Translations under genes and position numbers: made by a program
Notes under the pieces: model-generated
The model's database searches: none
What the model was told of the DNA's origin: nothing
Seen by the model: only the letters and a program-made list of their open reading frames with translations
In this document: positions 26,113 through 35,494 of the stretch, piece after piece
Layout: each line of letters starts with the position of its first letter
How positions within the stretch are numbered: position 1 is the stretch's first letter
Assembly: GCA_029260795.1 (NCBI GenBank)
Contig: JAJDCO010000130.1
Span: 165,912 to 229,911, forward strand
Reading direction: 5' to 3'
Origin: Planctomycetota bacterium
GTDB lineage: Bacteria; Planctomycetota; OFTM77
DNA: 64,000 nt

Positions 26113-28067
26113 CGATGGAACCGTCCCTGGGAGTCGTATCGGATGACCAAGCCGTCTTCGTTGGAGGAGGACGCGGGCAAGATCTTCGATCGCGACTCTC
26201 GGAACTCGGCGCTGCCCTTGAAGAAGATCGCCTGGATCAGGGAATCGTCTTCGAGGACGGCAAGCCCGAGGCCGATGTCCCGGTCGTTGCCGCCGCCGCG
26301 GAACGCCCAGTCCACCTCGGGGAGCGTGTCCGCGTCGAGGAACCGTGCCAGGAAGCAATCGCGCGTCTCGCGGCTCGCGACGCCTCCCGCCTCGACCTCG
26401 GTCAGCCGACTCTCCGCTTGTCCCGGACCGAGGTCGAGGCGAAGGTCGAACTCGCCGGACAGCAAGAAGAACCGCGCCGGTCCTGCTTCATGGACGGCGA
26501 TCCCTTGAACGAGGTTGCCGAGCGAGCAGGTCTTGCGCGTATCGCAGCCCGCTTCGCGGTCCCCGCGGATGACGAAGTTCCAATCGGCCGCGGCGATGTC
26601 GGTGAAGCGCGCGACGATCGTCTCGCGATAGCCCTGATGCTCGAAAGACGTGGAAAGCGAGACGCCACCCAGATCGAACTCTTGACCATTCGCGTAGACG
26701 GTCAAGATCACGGTGCCGTCGGAGAAGGCTGCCATCTTGGGTGATTCCAGGATCGAGTCGTCTGCACCGTCGAACGCCACGCTCTTCGTGACCGCTCCGT
26801 CTTGCGAGATGTCGAGCAGGAAGAGGGCTCGGGCGGCGTCGGTGTTCAGCGTGGTGGCCGCATCGATGTCGATGAAGTCCTGGAAGTCGCCAGCCACGAT
26901 GGCGTGCCCGCCCATCGCCACGATCGACCAGACGCGCTGGATCGGCTCGCCCGGTGTCCCGGGATCGTTTCCGAACTTCTTGGCGAACTGCAGCACGCCG
27001 TCTTCATCGAAGCGCGCCACGAAAGCTTCCAAGCCACTGGCCTTCGGAAAAGCGAAGCGCCCCCCGAAGCCGTCGTCCCAGGCACCTTCAGTCGAGTACT
27101 CACCCCCGACCCAGACCGAGCCGTCGTCGATGGCGAGCGAGAAGACGAAGTCACCATAGTCGCCGTAGAGGCCTCGGGCCCAGCGCACCGTGCCGTCGCA
27201 GTTGAGGGAGACGACGAAGCCCTCGCCCAACGTGCAGCTCTGGCAGTCGCCTGCGTCCTCGAAGGGGAGCTCGATGCCGTCGGCGAGCTTCAACGAGCTG
27301 CTATTGAACATGCCGCCTACCACGATCGCGCCGGTCACCGGGTCGGTATCGAGTGACCTCACGAGATCCTGACCATTGCCACCAAAGGTTTCGACCCAAA
27401 CCAAGGTGCCATCGTCGAGAAAGCGCGCGACGAAGAAGTCCTCGGCACCCTTCGAGACGAACCGCTCCGCGCCGAGTCGCAGCTCGCCGCGAAACTCGCC
27501 GATGACGACGAAGCCGTCTTGGTCGCTCGGCTTTCCGCAGATCGAGCCGAGACCCGAGATCGGGTAGGGGCTGACATACCTGATGGTCTGAGCGCCACTG
27601 CCCGAAGTTCCCGCGGCGAAAGCGACCTCGATGAAGAGGGTCGTCTTCGTCTCCCCGCCAGGGAAGTCCGCCGTGATCGTGTACTCGGTTCGTGGGCTCG
27701 GTCGTGTCGGTGTGCCGCGAATGGTCCCCGACGCTTCCAACACGATGCCTTCGGGCAGTGCCGGCGACACGCGGTAACCGGTCACGAGCTGGAGGCTCTC
27801 GCCCGTCGGCACGAGGTCGCCGATCGGCACGAGCATGCGAAGGAAGCCCGTGGCCGTCCCGTATCCGGTCAATTCGGGACTCTGCGCGGGAGGCTCGACC
27901 GCCACTCCTCCGCCACCACCCCCGCCGCCAGAGGAGCCGAGGCTGATCGCTATCGCGGCGGGGCCGCAGGCCGACAAGGTGGCCAGCGAGCAGAGGCTCA
28001 CACAGACGATCGACAAAGCAATCACGCGACGAAGTCCGCAGACTCGTCCCAGAGGATCGATGCACAT
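26109..28067 (-). CDS. Beta-propeller surface lipoprotein with putative Ig domain
   Basis: 652 residues. The lipobox LSAC (Cys34) is followed by a polyglycine run. A putative Ig (He_PIG-like) domain covers ~80-150 (YRVSPALPEGIVLEASGTIR). From ~185 on there are repeated strands of the type DEDGVLQFAKKFG, DDGTLVWVETFGG and NCDGTVRWARGLYG alternating with IVVGGMF / VWVGGEY / AIVAGDF, which is the SBBP-type propeller seen in bacterial surface proteins. A Cys pair (GDCQSCTLG) and a second pair (CDTRKTCSLG) may be disulfides. Its stop overlaps the sialidase start, so the two are made together and may act on the same surface glycan. Confidence 0.78.
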   Translation of the reverse strand: MCIDPLGRVCGLRRVIALSIVCVSLCSLATLSACGPAAIAISLGSSGGGGGGGGVAVEPPAQSPELTGYGTATGFLRMLVPIGDLVPTGESLQLVTGYRVSPALPEGIVLEASGTIRGTPTRPSPRTEYTITADFPGGETKTTLFIEVAFAAGTSGSGAQTIRYVSPYPISGLGSICGKPSDQDGFVVIGEFRGELRLGAERFVSKGAEDFFVARFLDDGTLVWVETFGGNGQDLVRSLDTDPVTGAIVVGGMFNSSSLKLADGIELPFEDAGDCQSCTLGEGFVVSLNCDGTVRWARGLYGDYGDFVFSLAIDDGSVWVGGEYSTEGAWDDGFGGRFAFPKASGLEAFVARFDEDGVLQFAKKFGNDPGTPGEPIQRVWSIVAMGGHAIVAGDFQDFIDIDAATTLNTDAARALFLLDISQDGAVTKSVAFDGADDSILESPKMAAFSDGTVILTVYANGQEFDLGGVSLSTSFEHQGYRETIVARFTDIAAADWNFVIRGDREAGCDTRKTCSLGNLVQGIAVHEAGPARFFLLSGEFDLRLDLGPGQAESRLTEVEAGGVASRETRDCFLARFLDADTLPEVDWAFRGGGNDRDIGLGLAVLEDDSLIQAIFFKGSAEFRESRSKILPASSSNEDGLVIRYDSQGRFHR

Positions 28068-28211
28068 GGCGCTTCTCGGTGGCTTGGCTCGGTTTCGAGC
28101 GTGGGTGACGAACGGCTTCCCCTCGCCGACTCGATCAGCCTAACGCCGGGCTTCCCGGCCGACAACACTGGCGGTTCCTACCGCGTCCGCCGGCCGGGTC
28201 TCCTGGCCGGG

Positions 28212-29864
28212 CTAGCGAGCCTTGAAGCTCGCGAAGGCTTCCGGGAACAGCCGAACCAAAGAGAAGGTATCCGAGCCACCCCCGACGCCTTCGAACGAGA
28301 GGGGCTCGAAGGCAGACTCCGGGAGGGAACGAGCCACGATGGGCGGGTATCCCCCCTGGAGCAGCCACACCTTTCGACCGGAGCTCGGCTTCCAGCGCGG
28401 GTCGTGCTGGGCGGCCAGCCTGCGCAGCAGCCGCTCGACCTGGTCAGGCTGTTGGAGCTTCCAGATCATCGGCAGCACGAAGAACCTCGATCTCGACTCG
28501 AAGGCTGTCACGTTTCCACCTCGGATCGAAAGCTTCTCGAGCGGGGACGTCTCGCCCAATAAAGGGAGCGTCAGGCCGCGCGTCTCGAGATCCATCAGCA
28601 CCAGATCCCCCTCCGCCACCTCGTTCTCGAGTGCCTCGCCGATACGCAGCGCGATGCCCATCGGGATGATTCGCTCTGGCATCAGCTTCTCGAGCTGCGT
28701 CTCCACTCCGCCCGTCATGACTCGGTAGGCCGGCATGAGGAGCATTACCGTCGCCGCCACACCCAGAATCGCCGTCCACCGGGAACGAAACAGAAAGGCG
28801 ACGGCCGTTCCGGCGCTCACCGCCCAAAGCGGAAGCCAGTAGATGCTGTGCCGCGTTGGACCGAGTGGATACACGTCCATCCCCGACAAGACGATCGCCG
28901 CCGCCAGCGTCGGAAGCAGAATCGTGACCGGATGGAGGGGCTTGCCTCGTCGCAAACTGAGTAAGAGCGCCAGCGCACTCAGCCAGAGTACGAGCTTCTT
29001 CATCGATCGTCCCAGGGAGATGTGCACGCTTCCCAGGACGTTTTGAAACGCGTTCTCGAACCCGAAGCAGTCTTTCAGCCAGGTGTCGGTGGCTTGCTCC
29101 CGAAGGACGGAGTCGTGCCAAGTGCGCACGTGGGTGACGTAGAGGAAAAGTGCCAGAGCCACCGGGACTGCCAAGGCGAGTGCCTGAGCTCGAAGCTCCG
29201 CTCGACTCGTCTGGCGCAGCAGCAGACGCATCGAGAGAAAGGCGATGATCCCGGCGAAGACGATCCAGGTCGCGTACTGCACCAACATGGCCAGGGAGAT
29301 CGTCAGGGCGAACAGGGCCAACCAACGAGCCCGGAGAGTCGCGAGCCCCACCGACAGCGCCGCCAACGCGATGGTGATCAGCAACACGAGCAGCATGTAG
29401 GGTCGCGTGATCTGCGAGAGAAGGATTCCGCCTGGCGAGAGAGCCACCAGCAGCGCCGTGATGAGCCCGGCCCAGCGCCCCGCCCAGACGCGAGCCAACC
29501 ACGCCGCGGCTGGAATCAGGAGGATGCCTGGAAGGAGGGAGACCAGGCGCAAGCCCAAGATGCCGGCGCCCAGAGAGTGGAGTCCTCGAAGCAATCGGTC
29601 GTAGAGGGGCGGGTGAGGGTTGTTCGCGATCTCCCGATCCGCAGCCTCCGGCTCAGAGGACGCGATCGACCAGTAGAGGCCCTCGTCTCCGTTGAGCCAA
29701 TACTGCCCCCAGCCCTCGAGCCGAAGCACCGTTCCCGCGAGGATGCAGAGGATCCACCCGAAGGACTCGGCGGCGATCGCCAGTCGGCGTCGCCCCGGCT
29801 GCTGCGTCGCCGAGCCGGACCCTTCGGGAGGTCTGGGCAAGAGGCCTGACGCGGAATCGCTCAT
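28212..29864 (-). CDS. GT39/PMT-like membrane glycosyltransferase
   Basis: 550 residues from the ATG at 29864, whose ATGA overlaps the sulfatase stop. The frame runs 15 codons further upstream inside that gene. About eleven membrane helices are visible. The first extracytoplasmic loop has the acidic motif NGDEGLYWSIA and the phrase NNPHPPLYDRL, both typical of dolichyl/polyprenyl-phosphate sugar transferases. A soluble C-terminal domain (~410-550) follows. The expected reaction is sugar transfer from an undecaprenyl-phosphate sugar to a protein, lipid or glycan outside the membrane. Coupling to a sulfatase suggests shared surface glycan metabolism. Confidence 0.83.
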   Translation of the reverse strand: MSDSASGLLPRPPEGSGSATQQPGRRRLAIAAESFGWILCILAGTVLRLEGWGQYWLNGDEGLYWSIASSEPEAADREIANNPHPPLYDRLLRGLHSLGAGILGLRLVSLLPGILLIPAAAWLARVWAGRWAGLITALLVALSPGGILLSQITRPYMLLVLLITIALAALSVGLATLRARWLALFALTISLAMLVQYATWIVFAGIIAFLSMRLLLRQTSRAELRAQALALAVPVALALFLYVTHVRTWHDSVLREQATDTWLKDCFGFENAFQNVLGSVHISLGRSMKKLVLWLSALALLLSLRRGKPLHPVTILLPTLAAAIVLSGMDVYPLGPTRHSIYWLPLWAVSAGTAVAFLFRSRWTAILGVAATVMLLMPAYRVMTGGVETQLEKLMPERIIPMGIALRIGEALENEVAEGDLVLMDLETRGLTLPLLGETSPLEKLSIRGGNVTAFESRSRFFVLPMIWKLQQPDQVERLLRRLAAQHDPRWKPSSGRKVWLLQGGYPPIVARSLPESAFEPLSFEGVGGGSDTFSLVRLFPEAFASFKAR

Positions 29865-31300
29865 TCGCCACGCGCGGTCGGGGCGATCGCCCCGACTGCG
29901 GCCCGCCACGCGAGGAGCCGCTTATGCAGAGCCTTCGCTCGCTCCGGCTCGCTCTCGACGAGATTCTCCCGCTCCGCAATATCCTGATCGAGGTCGTAGA
30001 GCTCGAGGCGCCCGTCGGTGAAGTGCTCGATCAGCTTGTGCGAGCCGGCGCGGATCGCGCTCCCCGGTGTCCCGCCCTGGTTGCCGTAGTGCGGGTAGTG
30101 CCAGAACAGAGCGTCGCGCTCGAGCGGCGCGGCCTCCTTCAGCACGGGCACGAGGCTCACGCCGTCGACGTGCTGCGTGGGACGGGCCTCCAGCTCGGTC
30201 ATGGCGAGCACGGTCGGGTAGAGATCGGTGCTGATCACGGGGACGGCCGACGTGCTGCCGGGACGTGTCTTGCCAGGCCAGCGCACGATGAGGGGAACCC
30301 GGATGCCACCCTCGTAGAGCCAGCCCTTGCCCGCACGGAGCGGAACGTTCGAGGTCGGGTGACCCTCCGAGGTCGAGAGGCCGCCGTTGTCCGAGGTGAG
30401 CACGATGATCGTCTCGTCGGCGATGCCCCGTTCCTCGAGCGTCTCGAGGACTCGACCCACGGCACGATCGAGGCTCTCGACCATCGCGGCGTAGGCGGCG
30501 TGCTCTTGGTTCAAGCGAACGCGTCGCGGTGCCTCTTGTCCCCAGCGCGCCTCGAGGCCCAGTCGCTTCTTCTTGGCGCGGTACCTCTCGATTCGCTCCT
30601 CCGGTGCCTGGATCGGCGTGTGGACCGTGTAGAAAGCCAGGTACAAGAGGAAGGGCTCTTCTTCGTCCGCCTCGATGAAGCGCACGGCCTCGTCGGCCAG
30701 TCGGTCGGTCAGGTACTCGCCATCGGGGCCGTCCTCGAGCGTCGCGATGCCGTAAGGAGCAAAGTATCCTTTGAAGGAATGACCCCAGCGGCAACCGGCA
30801 CGATTGAGATCGAAGCCTTGGTCTTCCGGCCAGCTTCCCTCATCCCCGAGGTGCCACTTGCCCATGAAGGCGGTTCGGTATCCACTCGCCCGCATCGCTT
30901 CGGCCAAGGTCACCTCGGCGAGCGGCAGCGGATCGACGTAGGGAGCGCCGATCAGTGGGGTCTTCGACCAGCGCCCCTTGCCGGTCTGGAAGGCCGCGGG
31001 CTGGGGCGCGCCGAAGTAGTCGGTGGTGCCGAGTCGAGCCGGATACTTCCCCGTCAGCAGCGCGGCGCGGGTCGGGCTGCACACGGGCGCGGCCGCGTAG
31101 GCCTGCGTGAATCGCATCCCGCTCGCAGCCAGCGTGTCGATGTGCGGCGTCTCGTAAAAAGTGCTGCCGAAGGCGCCCAGATCAGTCCAGCCCAGGTCGT
31201 CGACGACCAGCACGACGACGTTGGGTCGGGAGGGAGCGGGCTCGGTCGGACACAATGCGACGAGGCTCAGCAGGGTCGTGAGGCAGGAAACGGACAGCAT
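29861..31300 (-). CDS. Exported type I (formylglycine) sulfatase
   Basis: 479 residues, signal peptide ~1-20, GGAGG before the ATG. Metal-binding Asp pair in VLVVDDLGWTD (D34, D35), formylglycine site C74-S-P-T-R, then LTGKYPARLG, and TSDNGGLSTSEG with the C-terminal Asp-Asn metal ligands. HGxH-like elements and KWHLGDEG are in the expected order. The C-terminal part (LYDLDQDIAERENL) is also typical. The Cys type needs the formylglycine-generating enzyme or anaerobic maturase, neither of which is encoded in the window. It hydrolyses sulfate esters, probably from polysaccharides. The gene lies 38 bases after the zinc peptidase gene and overlaps the glycosyltransferase start. Confidence 0.93.
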   Translation of the reverse strand: MLSVSCLTTLLSLVALCPTEPAPSRPNVVVLVVDDLGWTDLGAFGSTFYETPHIDTLAASGMRFTQAYAAAPVCSPTRAALLTGKYPARLGTTDYFGAPQPAAFQTGKGRWSKTPLIGAPYVDPLPLAEVTLAEAMRASGYRTAFMGKWHLGDEGSWPEDQGFDLNRAGCRWGHSFKGYFAPYGIATLEDGPDGEYLTDRLADEAVRFIEADEEEPFLLYLAFYTVHTPIQAPEERIERYRAKKKRLGLEARWGQEAPRRVRLNQEHAAYAAMVESLDRAVGRVLETLEERGIADETIIVLTSDNGGLSTSEGHPTSNVPLRAGKGWLYEGGIRVPLIVRWPGKTRPGSTSAVPVISTDLYPTVLAMTELEARPTQHVDGVSLVPVLKEAAPLERDALFWHYPHYGNQGGTPGSAIRAGSHKLIEHFTDGRLELYDLDQDIAERENLVESEPERAKALHKRLLAWRAAVGAIAPTARGE

Positions 31301-31338
31301 GAGCCGCCTCCGGGCGCCAGTTCAGTCGTTCGAATGCC

Positions 31339-32157
31339 TTACTTCCGCAGACGCTCCCAATAGGCGTCGTCCATCTGGCGACACTTCTTCCGAGCGGCGC
31401 GCTCGAGGAGCTCGACCTTCTGCTTCAGGCGTTCGTCCTTCTGACACCAGCTCGCAACCAGCTTCCACTCCGCGGGAACCAACATCGCAGCCCAGACCTC
31501 GGCCTTGTCCTCCTCGAGCCCGGACATGGCGTATCCGTTGATGAAGCCCTTTCGGGGATGGTTGAGCGTCGAGACATTTCCATTGCGTGCGTTGACGCCT
31601 CCGGAGCCGTACCGGAACTCTTCCTCGTTGAGCCTTGCCCAGGCCGGATCCTTGAAGTACGCCGAGCCGTTCCACTCCTCTTCGAGCATGTGAAAGTACT
31701 CGTGATGGACGACGTGGCGCACGTAGTCCTCAGAGCCCTTGTCGAGGTAGTCGAAGCTGTAGTACAGCGTCTCCTTGACGTAGTCGGGGAGCGCAGCCCG
31801 CGGCTGATTCCGAAACGTCAGGCCCTTGCCGACCGCGACGACCTTCAGCTTGGACGACTGGATGAAGGACTTCGGGTACTTCGACAGCTCTTCGCTCAGC
31901 AAGATCAAGTATCGCTGCAGGTTCGCCCGATCCGTCTCTCCCTGAGCCGGGTGGAACTCGAGCGGCCACGTGCAGGCGGGGATCTCTCGCTCGTCCCAAA
32001 CGATGCGAAGGCCGAGCTGCTTCTCGACCTGCGAAACTCGCTTCCGCACCGCCGCGTTGAGTGGAATCGACTGCGCAGCCAGGTCGGTCGCGCCGGCCCA
32101 GAAGGCGATCGTCAGAAGGAGGATCGCCGATCCTCCGCTTCGTCGACGTTGACTCAT
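31339..32157 (-). CDS. Exported putative zinc metallopeptidase
   Basis: 272 residues, signal peptide ~1-29, GGAG before the ATG. The zinc motif is HHEYFH (H152, E153, H156), and a downstream EEDKAEVWA (E220 or nearby) can supply the third ligand, as in gluzincin-type peptidases. The Asn/Gly-rich stretch at 183-203 probably forms a surface loop. It belongs to a group of bacterial proteins annotated as putative zinc-binding metallopeptidases. The substrate is unknown. It heads a same-strand run with the sulfatase and the glycosyltransferase. Confidence 0.75.
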   Translation of the reverse strand: MSQRRRSGGSAILLLTIAFWAGATDLAAQSIPLNAAVRKRVSQVEKQLGLRIVWDEREIPACTWPLEFHPAQGETDRANLQRYLILLSEELSKYPKSFIQSSKLKVVAVGKGLTFRNQPRAALPDYVKETLYYSFDYLDKGSEDYVRHVVHHEYFHMLEEEWNGSAYFKDPAWARLNEEEFRYGSGGVNARNGNVSTLNHPRKGFINGYAMSGLEEDKAEVWAAMLVPAEWKLVASWCQKDERLKQKVELLERAARKKCRQMDDAYWERLRK

Positions 32158-32349
32158 CGTGTACTCCGTCCGAGGGTCTCTTCGAGCCCTCGGCTTATCC
32201 GGACCGGGTCACGGTGTCAACGGGCCTCGCCCTGGTCGCCTGCGGTAGACGGGCTCGAGCTCGCCTCCCACCCCCAGTCGTCGACGCGATGTCACTCGCT
32301 CTCGGCGAGAGAAATCCGACGCTCGGCGCCCGTGACGGTGAGCCGTGCC

Positions 32350-32853
32350 TCAAGCCTCGCTCCAGAGCTTCTTCGGCAGCACGCCTTCATGCTCGAGAAG
32401 CCATTGCTTGATCGCCAAGCCTCCGGCGTAGCCCGTCAGCTGGCCGCTCTTGCCGATCACGCGATGGCATGGAATGACGATGGGAATCGGATTGCTCCCG
32501 TTCGCCGCACCCACCGCGCGACTCGCGGTCGGACGGCCGAGACGGTCGGCCAGCTCGCCGTAGCTCGTCGTCTCTCCGAACGGGATGTCGAGCAAGCTCT
32601 GCCAGACCGACTGCTGAAACTCGGTGCCTTTCGGCGCGAGCTCGAGCTCGAAGTGCGCGCGCCGCCCGGCGAAGTACTCCTCGAGCTGCTGGGCGGCTCC
32701 CTCGAGGAGACCGCTCTCGTCGGGGCGCCATTCCTTCTCGCTGGCAGCCAGGCGACCGCGATCGGGAAAGTCGATGCGGATCAGGCCGCGCTCGGCGCCC
32801 ACCAGGCGCAACGGCCCGATCGGAGATTCCAGGGATCGAAACACTATACTCAT
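32350..32853 (-). CDS. ogt: Methylated-DNA-protein-cysteine methyltransferase
   Basis: 167 residues from the ATG at 32853, which overlaps the stop of the upstream glycosylase gene (ATGA). The active-site motif IPCHRVIG with the alkyl-acceptor Cys is present, preceded by the helix-turn-helix region ELADRLGRPTASRAVG and by FQQSVWQSLLDIPFG. It transfers O6-alkyl groups from guanine to its own Cys in a single-turnover reaction. Fusion-like coupling to the Ada/AlkA gene gives a two-gene DNA alkylation repair unit. The symbol ogt is used for the Ogt/MGMT family, and orthology within it is not resolved. Confidence 0.93.
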   Translation of the reverse strand: MSIVFRSLESPIGPLRLVGAERGLIRIDFPDRGRLAASEKEWRPDESGLLEGAAQQLEEYFAGRRAHFELELAPKGTEFQQSVWQSLLDIPFGETTSYGELADRLGRPTASRAVGAANGSNPIPIVIPCHRVIGKSGQLTGYAGGLAIKQWLLEHEGVLPKKLWSEA

Positions 32854-34280
32854 GACTTCATTCCTTGCCAAAGGGACATCGCCGCGTAGGCACGCCAGGG
32901 ACGCCACGCCTCCGCTCGCCGCCGCAAGGCCGTCGTCGAGAGCTCCGGACCCATAGCGCGGCGCAAGGCCAGATCACCGGCCGGAAACGCATCGGGCTCA
33001 CCCAGTGCCCGCATCGCAATGTACTGCGCGGTCCAATCGCCGATACCCGGGATTGCGACCAGAGACTGCACGGCGTCGTCCAAGTCGGAAGACGACTCGA
33101 GATCGATGTCGCCACTCGACACCGCGTCGGCGAGCGACTGCAACGTTCGCCGACGAGCGCCTGTCAGGCCGACGGCCCCCAAGTCCGAAGCCAACAGCTC
33201 TTCGGGTGTGGGAAACGCGAAGGCGAGCTCCTGCCCCGAGTCGACCACCGGACCGCAGGCCCGGACGAGTCGGCCCGAAAAGGTCGTCGCGCCGGCCACG
33301 CTCACCTGCTGACCGAGCACCGCCCGTACCGCCAGCTCGAAGCCGTCGAAGGCGCCGGGCACGCGTCGCCCTCGTCGCGGACGGATCTTTGACCGCAGCT
33401 CGGGATCAGTCGCGAGATGGGCATCGATCTCCTCGGTGTCGGCGCGCAGATCGAACAGCCGCCGGAGTCGTTCGAGAATCGTGCTCAGCCACGGGCTCAG
33501 CTCGGGATCGAGCTCGACCGCCAGCTCGGCGCGGTCGGCCAGAGGGCGAACGACGAGCGTGCCCGTGATCTGCTCGAAGCGCACGGTCCGCTCGTAGCGG
33601 TCGCGCCCGACCCGCTCCACACCGGGGATGGCTCGGGGGCCCAAGAAGGCGATGACACCCCGCCAATCGAAAGGTGGCCGATACCCGAGTCGCAGCTGCA
33701 GACGTCGACCGTTTGTCGCAGCTCGACGCCGTCGCAGCTGTGAGGGCGGACATCCGTAGGTTCTCCGGATCGCGGCATTGAAGCGCCGAATGCTGGAGAA
33801 ACCGGCGGCCAGCGCCACCTCACTCATGCTGAGAGCCGACTGATCGAGCAAGGTACGGGCGAGGTGAATGCGGCGCGTCTGCGCGACGGCGAGGGGTCCG
33901 GCGCCGAGATGGTCCACGAAGAGACGGCGCAGATGCCGATCGCCGACCCCGAGCCGGTGAGCCAAGGTTGGCACATCGGCCTGGTCCAACGCGCCGTCCT
34001 CGATGAGCCGGACCGCGCGAGCGACCGTGGCATAGGTGCCTTGGCTGGCCGGGCTGCCCGGGGAAACCTCGGGTCGACAACGCAGGCAAGGCCGAAAGCC
34101 GGCCGCCTGCGCGGCCGCGGCGGAAGGAAAGAAGCGGATGTTCTCGCGCCGCGGTGTGCGGGCCGGACAAAGCGGCCGGCAGTAGATGCCGGTCGTCTTG
34201 ACCGCCGTGAAGAAGCGCCCATCGAAGCGAGCGTCTCGAGTGCGTACGGCGCGGTAGCAGGTGTCAGCGTCGAGGATCAT
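32850..34280 (-). CDS. alkA: Ada-type sensor fused to AlkA DNA-3-methyladenine glycosylase
   Basis: 476 residues. The N-terminal Ada zinc domain has four Cys (C34, C38, C65, C68; GIYCRPLCPA, FRPCLRCRPE), where C34 matches the methyl-phosphotriester acceptor of Ada. Then come two AraC-type helix-turn-helix segments (~95-185; LGVGDRHLRRLFVDHLG, AAGFSSIRRFNAAIRRTYG), an AlkA N-terminal domain (~195-275) and the helix-hairpin-helix GPD domain with VAIPGIGDWTAQYIAMR and the catalytic Asp in FPAGDLALR. It excises alkylated bases and probably activates its own operon when methylated. The fused Ogt domain of E. coli Ada is instead the separate downstream gene. Confidence 0.93.
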   Translation of the reverse strand: MILDADTCYRAVRTRDARFDGRFFTAVKTTGIYCRPLCPARTPRRENIRFFPSAAAAQAAGFRPCLRCRPEVSPGSPASQGTYATVARAVRLIEDGALDQADVPTLAHRLGVGDRHLRRLFVDHLGAGPLAVAQTRRIHLARTLLDQSALSMSEVALAAGFSSIRRFNAAIRRTYGCPPSQLRRRRAATNGRRLQLRLGYRPPFDWRGVIAFLGPRAIPGVERVGRDRYERTVRFEQITGTLVVRPLADRAELAVELDPELSPWLSTILERLRRLFDLRADTEEIDAHLATDPELRSKIRPRRGRRVPGAFDGFELAVRAVLGQQVSVAGATTFSGRLVRACGPVVDSGQELAFAFPTPEELLASDLGAVGLTGARRRTLQSLADAVSSGDIDLESSSDLDDAVQSLVAIPGIGDWTAQYIAMRALGEPDAFPAGDLALRRAMGPELSTTALRRRAEAWRPWRAYAAMSLWQGMKS

Positions 34281-34347
34281 GATCCCCTTCTACCGACTTT
34301 TCGAACCGAGCGCTGGCCGTTTTCGGACCTGAATGCAAAGAGCCGGA

Positions 34348-35094
34348 TCAGCCGTCCGAGCTCGGGAACATGTCGCCCTTCACCGGCCGCGAATCACCCG
34401 TTATCCGCAACTTCCGAAGCTGACCAACGTCGTCGAACGAGCCGAAGCCAACTCGTCCCCACCCGAAGGTCTCGTCCTTGGCCACCATGATCGGAGTCTT
34501 CATGTCGTCGAAGAAGACACGGATCGCACCGGCCTCGAGGTCGCGCTCGAGCTTCACGCGGTGCCATTGATCCGTCTTTCCCCAGTCCACGCCCTCGGTC
34601 GTCTTCTTCGCGATGTTCGTGCGAGGAGCATCCTCGACCCGGAAGACGTTGTGCGCGTTCTGATCGGCCTTCGACGCAATGTGGACGTAGTAGTAACGCG
34701 TCGGCTTCTGGAATCCGAAGAAGAGGCACAAGTCGCGATGGCCATACTCGCGACCGGTCTGCAGCAGCTCGGCCTCGAGCACGAAGCTCCCGAACTCCAG
34801 TCCGCGCAGCAAGGCGATCGCGAACGGCGAACGCACGGCCGCACGGTACTCACTGGCAGCATGGAGATCGAGGATCGGGCCTTCTTTGGACTCGATCACA
34901 CGGAAGGCTTTCGGGTCGCTGAACTCGAATACCTTTTCGAGCGCGTCCTTCGTCTTGGGAAGCACCCAGGTCGACGTCTTCGCCTGGGCAACCGGCCTCG
35001 CAGCATCTTGCATCTCGACCTGCTCGACCGTCGGGATGACGATGGAGCAGGCGGCGAGAGTGAGGCATCCGAAAAGGAGCGGCCAGCTTCTCAT
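34348..35094 (-). CDS. Lipoprotein with DUF1080/LamG-like jelly-roll domain
   Basis: 248 residues from the ATG at 35094 (AAGGAA upstream). Signal peptide with lipobox LAAC (Cys16). The body is a beta-sandwich of the 3-keto-disaccharide hydrolase (DUF1080)/LamG type: GSFVLEAELLQT, YYYVHIASKAD, DQWHRVKLERDL, GAIRVFFDDMKTPIM and WGRVGFGSFDD follow the expected strand order. Members bind or cleave sugars in the periplasm. Catalytic residues were not identified, so a binding role is equally possible. The gene is 67 bases upstream of the repair genes but is probably independent. Confidence 0.75.
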   Translation of the reverse strand: MRSWPLLFGCLTLAACSIVIPTVEQVEMQDAARPVAQAKTSTWVLPKTKDALEKVFEFSDPKAFRVIESKEGPILDLHAASEYRAAVRSPFAIALLRGLEFGSFVLEAELLQTGREYGHRDLCLFFGFQKPTRYYYVHIASKADQNAHNVFRVEDAPRTNIAKKTTEGVDWGKTDQWHRVKLERDLEAGAIRVFFDDMKTPIMVAKDETFGWGRVGFGSFDDVGQLRKLRITGDSRPVKGDMFPSSDG

Positions 35095-35494
35095 GGGGGT
35101 TCCTTTCATCGAAGTCGAGCGTCGGCCCGAGTCTGCCAGGCGGGGGAGGCTGGTACCAGGATGCACCGCGGACTCGACTCTTGGCGCTTCACCCTTTCAT
35201 GCCCGACACCGATGCTCAACGGAATCCGTCTTCCGCGACGAGTGTCGGCAGCGCACGTGATTCAGTGACGCGAACGGACCGCGCCTTTCCCTCATCGGCA
35301 GCGCACGTGATTCAGTGACGCGAACGGAGTCCGACAAGTCGGCGCATTCCCTTCGTCGAACGGCGGCGGGGCGAGCCGCCGTCGAATGACTTGATCGAGA
35401 GAGCGGCCGCCACGACCTCGTGCACCGCGACGAACGTCCGCTGCGGCATTGTGGTAACCTGATTCCGCCGCTTGGATGCCCCAGGAGACCCGCC
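35095..35494. other. Intergenic region between divergent genes with a 34-base direct repeat
   Basis: No real coding frame. The region serves two divergent genes, the jelly-roll lipoprotein (minus) and the esterase (plus), and must contain both promoters. It includes two identical 34-base copies described separately. A CGTTCGT-rich stretch near 35355-35430 has no recognised function. Confidence 0.5.
35245..35328 (+). repeat. Two perfect 34-base direct repeats, 50 bases apart
   Basis: Copies at 35245-35278 and 35295-35328 are identical, beginning TCGGCAGCGCACGTG and ending GACGCGAACGGA, with a 16-base spacer. The unit is not palindromic. It could be a duplicated regulatory site for the divergent genes or a simple local duplication. 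Confidence 0.85.
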
